Assembly: GCF_028737325.1 (NCBI RefSeq)
Contig: NZ_JAQZCH010000001.1
Coordinates: 1,552,928-1,616,927, forward strand
Direction of reading: 5' to 3'
Source: Microbacterium thalli
Lineage (GTDB): Bacteria > Actinomycetota > Actinomycetes > Actinomycetales > Microbacteriaceae
DNA length: 64,000 nucleotides
Shown here: one piece after another, positions 52,972-61,185 of the stretch
Numbering within the stretch: position 1 is the stretch's first letter
Layout: every line of letters begins with the position of its first letter
Notes under the pieces: generated by a model
Databases searched by the model: none
Seen by the model: only the letters and a program-made list of their open reading frames with translations
What the model was told of the DNA's origin: nothing
Made by a program: the position numbers and the translations under genes

Positions 52972-52986
52972 CACCGCCACGGTCAA

Positions 52987-53017
52987 AACGCCCCGCACCG
53001 CACAGGTCCGGGGCGTT
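52987..53017 (+). terminator. Terminator after small gene
   Basis: AACGCCCCG (52987-52995) and CGGGGCGTT (53009-53017) form a 9-bp stem with a 13-nt loop, 15 nt after the stop of the 29-codon gene. Confidence 0.65.
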
Positions 53018-53072
53018 CGTGTGTTCCTCTCCATGCGCCCGTCCCGGGACCGCCATCACAAGGAAAGGAACC

Positions 53073-54242
53073 ATGGAGAAGCTGTCGAACAGGCTGCTGT
53101 CGTGGGCGAGCATCATCGACGAGAAGACTCTCGTTCAGGCTCGCACCGCGTCGGCGATGCCGTTCATCCACCCGCACCTGGCGCTCATGCCGGACGCGCA
53201 CCTGGGCAAGGGGGCGACCGTCGGATCGGTCATCCCGACGCTCGGGGCGATCATGCCGGCGGCCGTCGGCGTCGACATCGGATGCGGCATGATCGCCGTC
53301 CGCACGCAGTTCACCAAGGCGCAGCTGCTCGGCCGCGACATGGCCGCGCTGCGCGAGCAGATCGAGCGGGCGATTCCGCTCTCGGCGGGTCGCGACAACC
53401 GCAAAATCGTCGCGACGGCGGAGCCGCGCATCGCCGAGCTGGAGGAGCTCGCCGAGAAGAACGAGTTCGACCCCGCCCGCTATGCCGGGCATTGGCGGAA
53501 CCAGCTCGGGTCGCTCGGGTCGGGCAACCACTTCATCGAGGTCTCGGTCGACGAGACCGACGCGGTCTGGATGTTCCTGCATTCGGGTTCACGGGGAGTG
53601 GGCAACAGAATCGCGACGCACCACATCGGCGTCGCGCAGCGCCTCGCGAAGCAGTGGTGGATCGACCTGCCTGACCCCGACCTCGCGTACCTCGTCGAGG
53701 GCACGGAGGAGTTCCGGCGCTACATCCGTGAGCTCCGGTGGGCGCAGCACTTCGCGCTCCTCAACCGCGAGGAGATGATGGACCGCGTCGCTCGTCAGCT
53801 GTCCGAGACGATGAGCACGGATGTTGAGGAGCTCGAGCGCATCAACTGCCACCACAACTTCACCGAGAGCGAGAAGCACTTCGGCAAGCAGGTGTGGGTG
53901 TCGCGCAAGGGCGCGATCCAGGCGGATGCCGGCCGTCCTGGCCTCATCCCGGGGTCCATGGGGACGGCGTCGTACGTCGTCTCGGGGCTCGGCAACCCGC
54001 TCTCGCTCAACTCCTCGCCGCATGGCGCGGGCCGCGAGTACTCGCGGTCGGCCGCACGCCGCACCTTCACGCACGACCAGCTGCGTGAGGCGATGGTGGG
54101 CATCGAGTTCCGCGACACGGATGCCTTCATCGACGAGATCCCGCAGGCTTACAAGCCGATCGACCGGGTGATGCAGGATGCCGGCGACCTCGTCGAGGTG
54201 CGCCACACCCTGCGCCAGCTCGTCAACGTGAAGGGCGACTGA
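53073..54242 (+). CDS. rtcB: RNA-splicing ligase RtcB family protein
   Basis: A 389-residue ligase that joins 2',3'-cyclic-phosphate or 3'-phosphate ends to 5'-OH RNA using GTP and Mn. Sites: LMPDAHLGKGATVGSVIPT, VGVDIGCGM, GSLGSGNHFIEV, FLHSGSRGVGN, INCHHNFTE, the G-pocket GSMGTASYVV and the GMP-accepting His in SSPHGAGREYSRSAARRTF. Shorter than the archaeal enzyme, like many actinobacterial members. ATG at 53073 has AAGGAAAGGA upstream. In bacteria RtcB often serves RNA repair after stress. Confidence 0.93.
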   Translation: MEKLSNRLLSWASIIDEKTLVQARTASAMPFIHPHLALMPDAHLGKGATVGSVIPTLGAIMPAAVGVDIGCGMIAVRTQFTKAQLLGRDMAALREQIERAIPLSAGRDNRKIVATAEPRIAELEELAEKNEFDPARYAGHWRNQLGSLGSGNHFIEVSVDETDAVWMFLHSGSRGVGNRIATHHIGVAQRLAKQWWIDLPDPDLAYLVEGTEEFRRYIRELRWAQHFALLNREEMMDRVARQLSETMSTDVEELERINCHHNFTESEKHFGKQVWVSRKGAIQADAGRPGLIPGSMGTASYVVSGLGNPLSLNSSPHGAGREYSRSAARRTFTHDQLREAMVGIEFRDTDAFIDEIPQAYKPIDRVMQDAGDLVEVRHTLRQLVNVKGD

Positions 54243-54273
54243 CCCGCATCCCTATCGGAGGAAGGCTGCACAT

Positions 54274-54305
54274 CGGAGGGCGGTCTCGCTGGAGTCCGCC
54301 CTCCG
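54274..54305. terminator. Bidirectional terminator
   Basis: CGGAGGGCGG and CCGCCCTCCG form a 10-bp stem with a 12-nt loop between convergent rtcB and MFS genes. Confidence 0.7.
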
Positions 54306-54331
54306 TTGCGCCGATCTCCTCCGCGCCGGCG

Positions 54332-55636
54332 TCAGGCGTCGCCCTGGCCGATGTCGGCGGCCTCGGCTACCGCGCTCTCGTGCGGTCGTCCGAGGTGCGC
54401 GAGGGTGCGGCCGGCGGCGGCGAGGATCGCGATCGCCACGATCAGCGCCGCGACGCCGAGCCAGTACGGTGCGCTGGGCGAGAGCGCGGCGGCGAGCGGA
54501 CCCGCGACTGCCGGGGCGATCGCGCCGCCGATGAAGCGCACGCCCGAGTACGTGCCGCTCGCGACGTTCCGGGGCAGGTCGGTCGCCTCCATCACGGCCT
54601 CGGTCAGCGCCGTGTTGAGCACGCCGAGGAACAGGCCCGCGACGATGACCGTCACGATCAGCACCGCGGCGCTGTCGATGCCCATCGCGAGCACGGCCTC
54701 GGCCACGGCGAGCAGCCCGAGCATCGCGAACAGCACGGGCCGCAAGCCCAGCCGGCGCGTGAGCACGGGCGCCACGAGAACCGAGGTCAGGGCGACCGCG
54801 AGGCCCCAGCCGAAGAAGACGAGCCCGAGCTCGTGGGCACCGAACGTCATCCCGGCCTGCGCTGCGGCGGACTCGATGGGGTACGGGCTGTAGGCCAGCA
54901 GCACGAAGAACGCCACGTTGTAGAAGAACGCCGTCAGCGACAGCGTCAGCAGGGCAGGGTTCCGCAGCGCCCGGAACGACGCGAAGAACGACACCTTCGC
55001 AGGGGTGGCCGCACCGGCCGCGGGGGCGGGGGAGCGGAACACCACGAGGATGGCCAGCAGTGCGATCGCCATGAGGGCCGCCGTACCGAAGAACGGTCCC
55101 CGCCACGAGACCTCGCCCAGCGCGCCGCCGAGCAGCGGGCCGACGGCGAGGCCGATGCCGAGGGATGCCTCGTAGAGCACGATCGCCTGACGGCTTCCGC
55201 TGCTCGCCGCCCCGACGATCGCCGCCAGTGCTGTCGCGATGAACAGGGCGTTGCCGACGCCCCAGCCGGCTCGGAAGCCGATGATCTCGACGACGCCGCC
55301 CGAGAGTCCCGCCGCGGCGGCGAACACGACGATCAGGGCGAGGCCGAGCAGAAGCGTGTTCTTCACGCCGAGGCGCGACGACACCCAGCTCGCGAAGAGC
55401 ATCACGACACCGGTGATGAAGAGGTAGCTGGTGAACAGCAGCATCGTCTCGGACGGCGTCGCGTCCAGCTCGCGGCTGATCGCCGGCAGGATCGGGTCGA
55501 CGAGGCCGATGCCCATGAACGACACCGTGCAGGCGAAGGCGATCGCCCAGACCGCGACGGGCTGTCGCCAGATCGACGCCTTCGCGCTCTCGGCCGCCGG
55601 CTTTGTCCGACCCTCTGTTCGTGTTGCGCTCGTCAC
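54332..55636 (-). CDS. MFS transporter, DHA1-type drug efflux-like
   Basis: A 434-residue transporter with about 12 hydrophobic segments. Diagnostic: ACTVSFMGIGLVDPILPAISRELDATPSETMLLFTSYLF, motif A ASWVSSRLGVKNTLLLGLALIV, and the later SGTYSGVRFIGGAIAPAVAGPLA. The gene follows a MarR gene by 19 nt in the same direction, the classic regulated-efflux layout. No substrate is known. An inverted repeat over the MarR start (56108-56124) should control both. Confidence 0.9.
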   Translation of the reverse strand: MTSATRTEGRTKPAAESAKASIWRQPVAVWAIAFACTVSFMGIGLVDPILPAISRELDATPSETMLLFTSYLFITGVVMLFASWVSSRLGVKNTLLLGLALIVVFAAAAGLSGGVVEIIGFRAGWGVGNALFIATALAAIVGAASSGSRQAIVLYEASLGIGLAVGPLLGGALGEVSWRGPFFGTAALMAIALLAILVVFRSPAPAAGAATPAKVSFFASFRALRNPALLTLSLTAFFYNVAFFVLLAYSPYPIESAAAQAGMTFGAHELGLVFFGWGLAVALTSVLVAPVLTRRLGLRPVLFAMLGLLAVAEAVLAMGIDSAAVLIVTVIVAGLFLGVLNTALTEAVMEATDLPRNVASGTYSGVRFIGGAIAPAVAGPLAAALSPSAPYWLGVAALIVAIAILAAAGRTLAHLGRPHESAVAEAADIGQGDA

Positions 55637-55655
55637 GCGTACCTTCCTTTCATCG

Positions 55656-56111
55656 TCATCGCAGTTCCGGTTCGTCGAGCAATGCCCGCAGCAGGTCCGC
55701 TGCGCGGGCGAGGGTCGCCCGGTCGGCTTCGGTCAGCCGTGCCCAGGCGGGCCCGGTCAGCTCGAGCGCCTGCGCGCGGAAACGCTGGAACTGCGCCCGC
55801 CCGTCGTCGGTGATCGACACCCGCGTGGCCCGTCCGTCTGTCGGATCGGGATGCCGCTCCACCCAGCCCTGCTGCTCCATGCGGCGCACGAGGGTGGTCA
55901 TCGTGGGCTGGCTCACGCGCTGCCACTCGGCGAGATCGCTTACCCGCGTGGGCCCGAGCTCGTGCAGCGCGGCGAGCGCTCGCCAGGTTCCGGCCGCGGT
56001 CGGCGCCTCGACTCGCCGCGCCACGGCCCGGTTGTACCGGCTCGAGGCCGACATCAGACGGATGGCGGCGGTGTCCGACTCGCTGGCGCCGGGCTCCGGC
56101 TCAAAATGCAT
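55656..56111 (-). CDS. MarR-family regulator of the adjacent efflux gene
   Basis: A 151-residue winged-helix repressor: RLMSASSRYNRAVARR, GTWRALAALHELGPTRVSDLAEWQRVSQPTMTTLVRRMEQQGWVERHPDPTDGRATRVSITDDGRAQFQRFRAQ and the terminal dimerisation helices. The wing Asp-Gly-Arg motif is intact. ATG at 56111 is chosen because TATAGT ends 6 nt before it, giving a leaderless start that overlaps its own operator; a TTG at 56126 would add MYSFA. Probably autorepressing. Confidence 0.9.
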   Translation of the reverse strand: MHFEPEPGASESDTAAIRLMSASSRYNRAVARRVEAPTAAGTWRALAALHELGPTRVSDLAEWQRVSQPTMTTLVRRMEQQGWVERHPDPTDGRATRVSITDDGRAQFQRFRAQALELTGPAWARLTEADRATLARAADLLRALLDEPELR

Positions 56112-56124
56112 AGCAAAACTATAC
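56108..56124. promoter_or_regulatory. Inverted repeat operator over MarR start, with -10 TATAGT
   Basis: GCATAG-N5-CTATAC on the plus strand is a 17-bp imperfect inverted repeat overlapping the MarR start codon. Within it, TATAGT (minus strand, 56118-56123) ends 6 nt before the ATG, so repressor binding would block RNA polymerase. Confidence 0.6.
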
Positions 56125-56146
56125 AACCGGCGGTGCCGGACATGAC

Positions 56147-56191
56147 ACTGCCCCCGGCATCCTTCTCGCGAGAAAGGACGCCGGGGGCAGT
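56147..56191 (-). terminator. Terminator of the 31-codon gene
   Basis: ACTGCCCCCGGC and GCCGGGGGCAGT give a 12-bp stem, extended internally by CCTTtct/agaAAGG, just past the stop at 56202. Confidence 0.7.
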
Positions 56192-56201
56192 CGTCAGGCG
56201 T

Positions 56202-56297
56202 TCAGCGGCCGCCGTTGATGAGTCCGAGCCATTGACCGAACGGCTTTTCGCCGCGGATGTCGGTGTGTTGCTCGTTCTGCTCGTCGTGCGTAATCAT
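56202..56297 (-). CDS. Small 31-residue protein gene
   Basis: A 31-codon frame with GGGGAGGA five bases before its ATG (minus strand) and a strong terminator directly after the stop. The product is MITHDEQNEQHTDIRGEKPF plus GQWLGLINGGR: an acidic, Gln-rich start, a possible cut at the Arg-Gly, and a hydrophobic, Trp-containing, Gly-rich end. It has no membrane helix and no Cys, so not a lantibiotic. Flanked by two MarR genes on opposite sides. Unknown family. Confidence 0.65.
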   Translation of the reverse strand: MITHDEQNEQHTDIRGEKPFGQWLGLINGGR

Positions 56298-56462
56298 GTC
56301 GATCCTCCCCGCCTCTTGCTTTGCACCATCATGCGCGGGGGCGCCGCTGCGCGCCCGGGTCTTGACGGCCGGTGAACGAGGCGTTACAGGTGGCCGACGG
56401 GTCGGCGATGACGACACAATCTTCTCCGGTCCGATCACCCACGCAGAAGGCACACCGCCTCC

Positions 56463-56468
56463 TACAAT
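56463..56468 (+). promoter_or_regulatory. -10 hexamer TACAAT
   Basis: TACAAT ends 7 nt before the GTG at 56476; no ribosome binding site separates them. Confidence 0.55.
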
Positions 56469-56475
56469 CGAGGGC

Positions 56476-56901
56476 GTGTCGGAAACCACTCTCCCTCAGC
56501 GCGAACCGCGGTTCAGCCCGGTGATCGCGCTCATCGCCGTGTCGGCGTCGTGGGAAGGGCGGCTCTCGGCCGCGCTGCGAGATCTCGGCCTCTCCACCCG
56601 CAAGTTCGGATTGCTCGGCCACATCGGTTCGGAACCGGGCATCTCGTTCTCCGAGCTCGCGCGGCGCTCGCACATCACCGTGCAGTCCGCGCACACCGCG
56701 GTCCGCACGCTGGTCGACGAGGGGCTCGTCGCCGATGCGACCGCGCACGCCGGCTCGGCATCCGATCTGCGCATCACCCCGAAGGGGATCGCCGTCATGG
56801 AGCAGGCGCACCAGCGACTGCTCGAGCTCGACTCCACACTGAGCGACAACATGCCCCGGCTGGCGGCCTCGATGGACGGCATCCGCGCAGGCATCGTCTA
56901 G
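56476..56901 (+). CDS. MarR-family regulator
   Basis: A 141-residue winged-helix protein: RFSPVIALIAVSASWEGRLSAALRDLGLSTRKFGLLGHIGSEPGISFSELARRSHITVQSAHTAVRTLVDEGLVADATAHAGSASDLRITPKGIAVMEQAHQRL. The HTH recognition helix is FSELARRSHITVQSAHTAVR and the wing is AGSASDLRIT. GTG at 56476, leaderless. Its target could be the DUF3817-DoxX genes just downstream or distant genes; no operator was identified. Confidence 0.88.
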   Translation: MSETTLPQREPRFSPVIALIAVSASWEGRLSAALRDLGLSTRKFGLLGHIGSEPGISFSELARRSHITVQSAHTAVRTLVDEGLVADATAHAGSASDLRITPKGIAVMEQAHQRLLELDSTLSDNMPRLAASMDGIRAGIV

Positions 56902-56911
56902 ACCCGCCGGG

Positions 56912-56917
56912 TAGGGT
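56912..56917 (+). promoter_or_regulatory. -10 hexamer TAGGGT
   Basis: TAGGGT ends 6 nt before the GTG at 56924, giving the DUF3817 gene its own leaderless promoter despite the MarR gene only 22 nt upstream. Confidence 0.5.
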
Positions 56918-56923
56918 TCGGGG

Positions 56924-57385
56924 GTGTTCCGAACCCCGCTGACCGCCTTCCGCTTCCTCGCGTTCGCGGAGGCGGTGTCGTGGACGTTGCTGATCGCCGG
57001 ACTGATCGTCCGGGCGCTCTTCGACCAGCCGGTGGCGGTCACGATCGGCGGCGGCATCCACGGTTTCGTCTTCCTCTGCTACGGCGCGACGGCGGTGCTC
57101 GTCGCATGGAACAACCGCTGGTCGCTTCTGCCGACGGTCTGCGCCGTGGGGGCCGCGGTCGTGCCGTACGCCACGATCCCGACGGAGATCGTCCTGAACC
57201 GGCGGGGTCTGCTCGCCGGCGAGTGGCGCACCGAGGCGACCGACGATCCGCGGGACGCGCGCGGGCTCGATCGCTTCCTGCGCTGGTTCGTCCGGCGTCC
57301 CGCGGTGCTCGCGGTGATCCTGGCCGTCGGGATCATCGCCGCGTACGTCGTGCTGCTGCTCATCGGGCCGCCCGGGCGGGCGTAG
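56924..57385 (+). CDS. DUF3817 membrane protein
   Basis: A 153-residue protein with three to four helices. The DUF3817 pattern is visible: LTAFRFLAFAEAVSWTLLIAGLIVRAL, then VTIGGGIHGFVFLCYGATAVLVAWNNRWSL and VGAAVVPYATIPTEIVLNRRGLL. These proteins are often called YdzA-like; no activity is known. It is followed 9 nt later by the DoxX-like gene, which has its own -10. Confidence 0.9.
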   Translation: MFRTPLTAFRFLAFAEAVSWTLLIAGLIVRALFDQPVAVTIGGGIHGFVFLCYGATAVLVAWNNRWSLLPTVCAVGAAVVPYATIPTEIVLNRRGLLAGEWRTEATDDPRDARGLDRFLRWFVRRPAVLAVILAVGIIAAYVVLLLIGPPGRA

Positions 57386-57388
57386 CGT
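57383..57388 (+). promoter_or_regulatory. -10 hexamer TAGCGT
   Basis: TAGCGT overlaps the DUF3817 stop codon and ends 6 nt before the ATG at 57395. Confidence 0.45.
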
Positions 57389-57394
57389 GGACGG

Positions 57395-57805
57395 ATGCCG
57401 CGCACCGTCGCTCGTCTCGCCCTCGCCGCTCTGCTGATCGTCGCCGGAACGGCGCATCTCACCGTTCTGCGACGTGGCTATCGCATCGCCGTCCCCGACT
57501 GGGCGACACGCGTCCTGCGGACCGACAAGGACATGATCGTCGTCGCCAGCGGTGCCGTCGAGCTCATGCTCGGCGCCGGACTCATCGCGTTGCCGAGAGA
57601 GCGGCGGCGTGTCGGAGCCGCAGTCGCGGCGTTGTTCGTCGCCGTCTTCCCGGGGAACGTGCACCAATGGCGCTCCGGTGCTTCCGCTCCCGGTCTGGAC
57701 ACCGACGCGCGTCGCTTCGGCCGCCTCTTCCTGCAGCCCGTCCTCGTCGCGTGGGCGCTGTGGGCGACTTCGGGCCCGCGCGGAGCCTCGCAGCACACCG
57801 GCTGA
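57395..57805 (+). CDS. DoxX-like membrane protein
   Basis: A 136-residue protein with about four hydrophobic segments: ARLALAALLIVAGTAHLTVLRRGYRIAVPDW, DMIVVASGAVELMLGAGLIAL, GAAVAALFVAVFPGNVHQW and LQPVLVAWALWAT. The FPGNVHQW motif marks the MauE/DoxX-like group, where the proteins may take part in quinol or thiol redox in the membrane. A leaderless start at 57395 is likely. Confidence 0.85.
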   Translation: MPRTVARLALAALLIVAGTAHLTVLRRGYRIAVPDWATRVLRTDKDMIVVASGAVELMLGAGLIALPRERRRVGAAVAALFVAVFPGNVHQWRSGASAPGLDTDARRFGRLFLQPVLVAWALWATSGPRGASQHTG

Positions 57806-57864
57806 CCCACCGCAACAGTCCGACACGGAATTTCCCGGATGTCGGCTGCGTTTGGTTGCCTGTC

Positions 57865-58614
57865 ATGGTGAGTACATCCGCGTCCGCGTCCGCAGCATCC
57901 GACTATTCGGCCTGGGCCGAGTCCCGTCGAGCAACGGTGACCGCTCCGCAAGGGTCGCTCGCGCTCGTGCTGACGCATTGGTCCGCACCCGGTGAGCCCG
58001 CCGTCGACGATGCCGCCGCTCGTGCCGGGCACCCGGTCGACGCGCTGCTTACGCGTTTGCAGCGCACGGACATCGAGACCGGTCTGCCCCAGGAGGGTTA
58101 CCGGATCTGGCGGCAGGACTCGCCGGCGAACGAGGCCTTCGAAGACATCGAGCGCTACGACTACGACCCCGCATGGGTGCTCGAGGGGCGGTTCGAGCTC
58201 GTCGACGAGGACCGCGTCGTGCCGTTCGAGCACATCAAGGACGGGGGCGCGACACGCGGCCTCCCGGTCTCGGGCGATCTGGTCTTCGAGATCGACGGCA
58301 CGGAGTACCGCCTCGCGGCCTTCGACACCAACTACGGCGGCCCGAAGCTGCATCTCGTGTTCGGCGACCGGACGAACGGGGTCGAGAGTTACGGCGCCGG
58401 GCGCTTCCTCTTCCTCGACCATCCGGGCGCCACCGGTGACCTCGCCGCGGGCGACAGCACGCCCGTGACGGTTGACTTCAACCGCGCCGTCGTCCCGCCC
58501 TGCGGCTTCTCGAACCAGATGAACTGCCCGCTGCCGCCGCTGCAGAACCGCCTGCCCTTCCCCGTTCGCGCGGGGGAGAAGAAGGTGCGGTTCGCGGGCG
58601 ACTTCGCCCTCTGA
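57865..58614 (+). CDS. DUF1684 protein
   Basis: A 249-residue soluble protein of DUF1684: YDPAWVLEGRFELVDEDRVVPFEHIKDGGATRGLPVSGDLVFEIDGTEYRLAAFDTNYGGPKLHLVFGDRTNGVESYGAGRFLF, ending VDFNRAVVPPCGFSNQMNCPLPPLQNRLPFPVRAGEKKV. The C-P...C-P region with NpaY-like residues is diagnostic. No function is known, and there is no signal peptide. It lies 74 bp before the peptide-importer operon in the same direction. Confidence 0.9.
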   Translation: MVSTSASASAASDYSAWAESRRATVTAPQGSLALVLTHWSAPGEPAVDDAAARAGHPVDALLTRLQRTDIETGLPQEGYRIWRQDSPANEAFEDIERYDYDPAWVLEGRFELVDEDRVVPFEHIKDGGATRGLPVSGDLVFEIDGTEYRLAAFDTNYGGPKLHLVFGDRTNGVESYGAGRFLFLDHPGATGDLAAGDSTPVTVDFNRAVVPPCGFSNQMNCPLPPLQNRLPFPVRAGEKKVRFAGDFAL

Positions 58615-58687
58615 TCCTCCCCCCGGCACGGCGGAGCGCCCGCACCTCGCTCCGCTTGACTCCCTCCTACACAGCAAAGGAATACCC

Positions 58688-60202
58688 GTGACTTCACGCG
58701 GCTTCTCCCGCCTCCTCGTCGCGTCCGCCGCGGCGAGCGCCGGCCTCCTCGTCCTGGCGGGCTGCTCCGGCTCGGCCGACCCCGCCGGAACCGGCGGCGC
58801 GAGCGACCCGAACGCCGAGATCGTGGTGGGCTCGCAGAACGAGCCCACCAACCTCGACCAGATCTTCGGCGGTTCCTCGGGCGTGACCGAGGTCTTCACC
58901 GGCAACGTCTACGAGGGTCTGTTCCGTATCACCGACGACGCGCAGGTCGAGCCGCTGCTCGCGGCCGACACCACGGTGTCGGCCGACGGGCTGGTCTACA
59001 CCTTCACGCTCGAGGACGCGACCTTCCACTCGGGCGAGGAGCTGACCGCCGACGACGTGAAGTACAGCCTCGAGCGTTTCGTCGGCGACGAGTCCATCGC
59101 TGCCCGCAAGCGTCAGCTCAGCGTCATCGACACCGTCACCGCTGTCGACGACAAGACCGTCGAGGTGACGCTGTCGCAGCCGTCGATCAGCTTCACATAC
59201 AACCTCGGCTACGTCTGGATCGTGAACGCGGATGCCGGTGACCTGACGGCCACGGCCGACGGCACCGGCCCGTACGCGCTCGGCGACTACCGCAAGGGCG
59301 ACTCGATCACGCTCGATGTCAACGCCGACTACTGGGGCGAGGCACCGGCCAACGGCGGTGTCGTCTACCAGTACTACGCCGACCCGACGGCGCTGAACAA
59401 CGCGCTGACCACGGGCGCGGTCGACCTTGTCACGAGCCAGTCGAACCCCGACAGCATCGCGGAGTTCGAGGCAGCCGGCTTCCAGATCATCGAGGGAACC
59501 TCGACGACGAAGGAGCTCCTCGCCTTCAACGACCGAGTCGCCCCGTTCGACGACGTGCGCGTGCGCAAGGCGATCTACTCCGCCATCGATCGCGAGAAGC
59601 TGCTCGATGCGATCTGGGACGGCCGCGGGGAGCTCATCGGTTCGATGGTGCCGCCGTCCGAGCCCTGGTACATCGACCTCGCCGACAACAACCCGTACGA
59701 CCCGGCCCTGTCCGAGCAGCTGCTCACCGAGGCCGGCCAGGCGGAGGGCTTCACCTTCACCGTCGACACGCCGGACTCGGGCGTGCATTCGACCGTCGCG
59801 GAGTTCCTCCAGTCGGAGCTCGCCAAGGTCGGCATCACGATGAACATCAACATCATCACCGACGACGAGTGGTACCAGAAGGTCTACACGGAGAAGAACT
59901 TCGAGGCGACGCTCCAGGGGCACGTCAACGACCGCGACATCAACTTCTACGGTAACCCCGACTTCTACTGGGGCTACGACAACGCCGACGTGCAGACCTG
60001 GCTCACCGAGTCGGAGGCAGCGGCATCCGTCGAGGACCAGACCGAGCTCATCAAGAAGGCGAACCAGCAGATCTCGGACGACGCCGCCAGCGTGTGGCTG
60101 TACCTCAACCCGCAGCTGCGCATCGCCGCCGAGGGCATCACGGGCGTGCCCGAGAATGGACTGAACTCGCTGTTCTACGTCTCCGACATCGCGAAGGCCT
60201 GA
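58688..60202 (+). CDS. ABC transporter substrate-binding protein (family 5, oligopeptide/nickel type)
   Basis: A 504-residue lipoprotein. The signal sequence ends LLVLAGC with the lipobox Cys at 26. SBP family 5 motifs: VVGSQNEPTNLDQIFGGSSGVTEVFTGNVYEGLF, YTFTLEDATFHSGEELTADDVKYSLERF, FDDVRVRKAIYSAIDREKLL and the C-terminal ISDDAASVWLYLNPQLRIAAEGITGVPENGLN. Such proteins bind oligopeptides, dipeptides or opines. First gene of a five-gene importer operon; GTG start with AGCAAAGGA upstream. Confidence 0.94.
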   Translation: MTSRGFSRLLVASAAASAGLLVLAGCSGSADPAGTGGASDPNAEIVVGSQNEPTNLDQIFGGSSGVTEVFTGNVYEGLFRITDDAQVEPLLAADTTVSADGLVYTFTLEDATFHSGEELTADDVKYSLERFVGDESIAARKRQLSVIDTVTAVDDKTVEVTLSQPSISFTYNLGYVWIVNADAGDLTATADGTGPYALGDYRKGDSITLDVNADYWGEAPANGGVVYQYYADPTALNNALTTGAVDLVTSQSNPDSIAEFEAAGFQIIEGTSTTKELLAFNDRVAPFDDVRVRKAIYSAIDREKLLDAIWDGRGELIGSMVPPSEPWYIDLADNNPYDPALSEQLLTEAGQAEGFTFTVDTPDSGVHSTVAEFLQSELAKVGITMNINIITDDEWYQKVYTEKNFEATLQGHVNDRDINFYGNPDFYWGYDNADVQTWLTESEAAASVEDQTELIKKANQQISDDAASVWLYLNPQLRIAAEGITGVPENGLNSLFYVSDIAKA

Positions 60203-61185
60203 TCTCCATCACCCGGTATCTGATCCGACGAACAGGATTGCTGCTGCTCGCGTTCGCGCTGGCGGTGGTGATCCTGTTCGTCGTGCTGCGCGTTCTCGGC
60301 AACCCGGTCTTCGCGCTCATCTCGGTGGGAGCGACGGATGCCGAGATCGCGGCAGCGGCCGCGCGACTCGGGGTCGACCGGCCGATCCCGGAACAGTTCC
60401 TCGCTTACGTCGGTCAGCTCGCCAGCTTCGACCTCGGCCGCTCGTTCACCAACAATCTGCCCGTCGGTGACGAGATCCTGCGGCGCCTCAACGTGACGTT
60501 GCCCCTGACCCTCATCGCCTTCGCGCTCTCGGTCGTCATCGCGGTGCCGATCGGCTTCATCGCCGCGTGGAAGGCGCGCACCTGGTACGGGACCGCGTTC
60601 TCGGCGGTGTCGCAGCTGGGCGGCGCGATTCCGGTGTTCTGGGTCGGCATCCTCCTGGTCGCGGTCTTCGCGCTCAATTGGCGTCTGCTGCCGGCCGGTG
60701 GGTTCCCGCGACGGGACTGGGAGGATCCGGCGGCTGCACTGGTGTCGCTGACGCTGCCCGTCCTGACGATCGCGCTCGTGGCCGGCAGCGACCTCGCGCG
60801 CTACGTGCGCAGTGCCACGCTCGACGTGCTCGGACAGCAGTACCTCCGCGCCGCCCGGGCGACCGGCCAGAGCTTCGCGACCGCGGTCTGGCGGCACGGC
60901 GTGCGCAACGCCGTCGTCCCGCTCATCGCGATCCTCGCGATCCAGCTGTCGACCACCTTCGTGGGAGCGGTCATCATCGAGCGCGTCTTCGCCCTGCCCG
61001 GGCTCGGAGACATGCTGCTCGTCGGCATCCAGGAGCAGGACTTCCCCAGCGTGCAGGGCGTGCTGCTGTTCTCGACCGCGCTCGTGCTGCTGCTCGGCTT
61101 CGCCGCCGACATCACGCAGCGCATCATCGACCCGCGCCTGCGCGAATCGATCTCGGGCAACCGACGAGCGGCGGTGGCGTCATGA
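60199..61185 (+). CDS. ABC peptide-importer permease 1 (DppB-like)
   Basis: A 328-residue permease. RYLIRRTGLLLLAFALAVVILFVVLRVLGNPVF starts it, GVDRPIPEQFLAYVGQLASFDLGRSFTNNLPVG follows, and the EAA loop is near FATAVWRHGVRNAVVPLIAILAIQLSTTFVGAVIIERVF. About six helices. No ATG, GTG or TTG fits the expected N-terminus; CTG at 60199 overlaps the binding-protein stop (CTGA) as the other junctions overlap (ATGA), so CTG is the best start, although unconfirmed. Confidence 0.88.
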   Translation: MISITRYLIRRTGLLLLAFALAVVILFVVLRVLGNPVFALISVGATDAEIAAAAARLGVDRPIPEQFLAYVGQLASFDLGRSFTNNLPVGDEILRRLNVTLPLTLIAFALSVVIAVPIGFIAAWKARTWYGTAFSAVSQLGGAIPVFWVGILLVAVFALNWRLLPAGGFPRRDWEDPAAALVSLTLPVLTIALVAGSDLARYVRSATLDVLGQQYLRAARATGQSFATAVWRHGVRNAVVPLIAILAIQLSTTFVGAVIIERVFALPGLGDMLLVGIQEQDFPSVQGVLLFSTALVLLLGFAADITQRIIDPRLRESISGNRRAAVAS

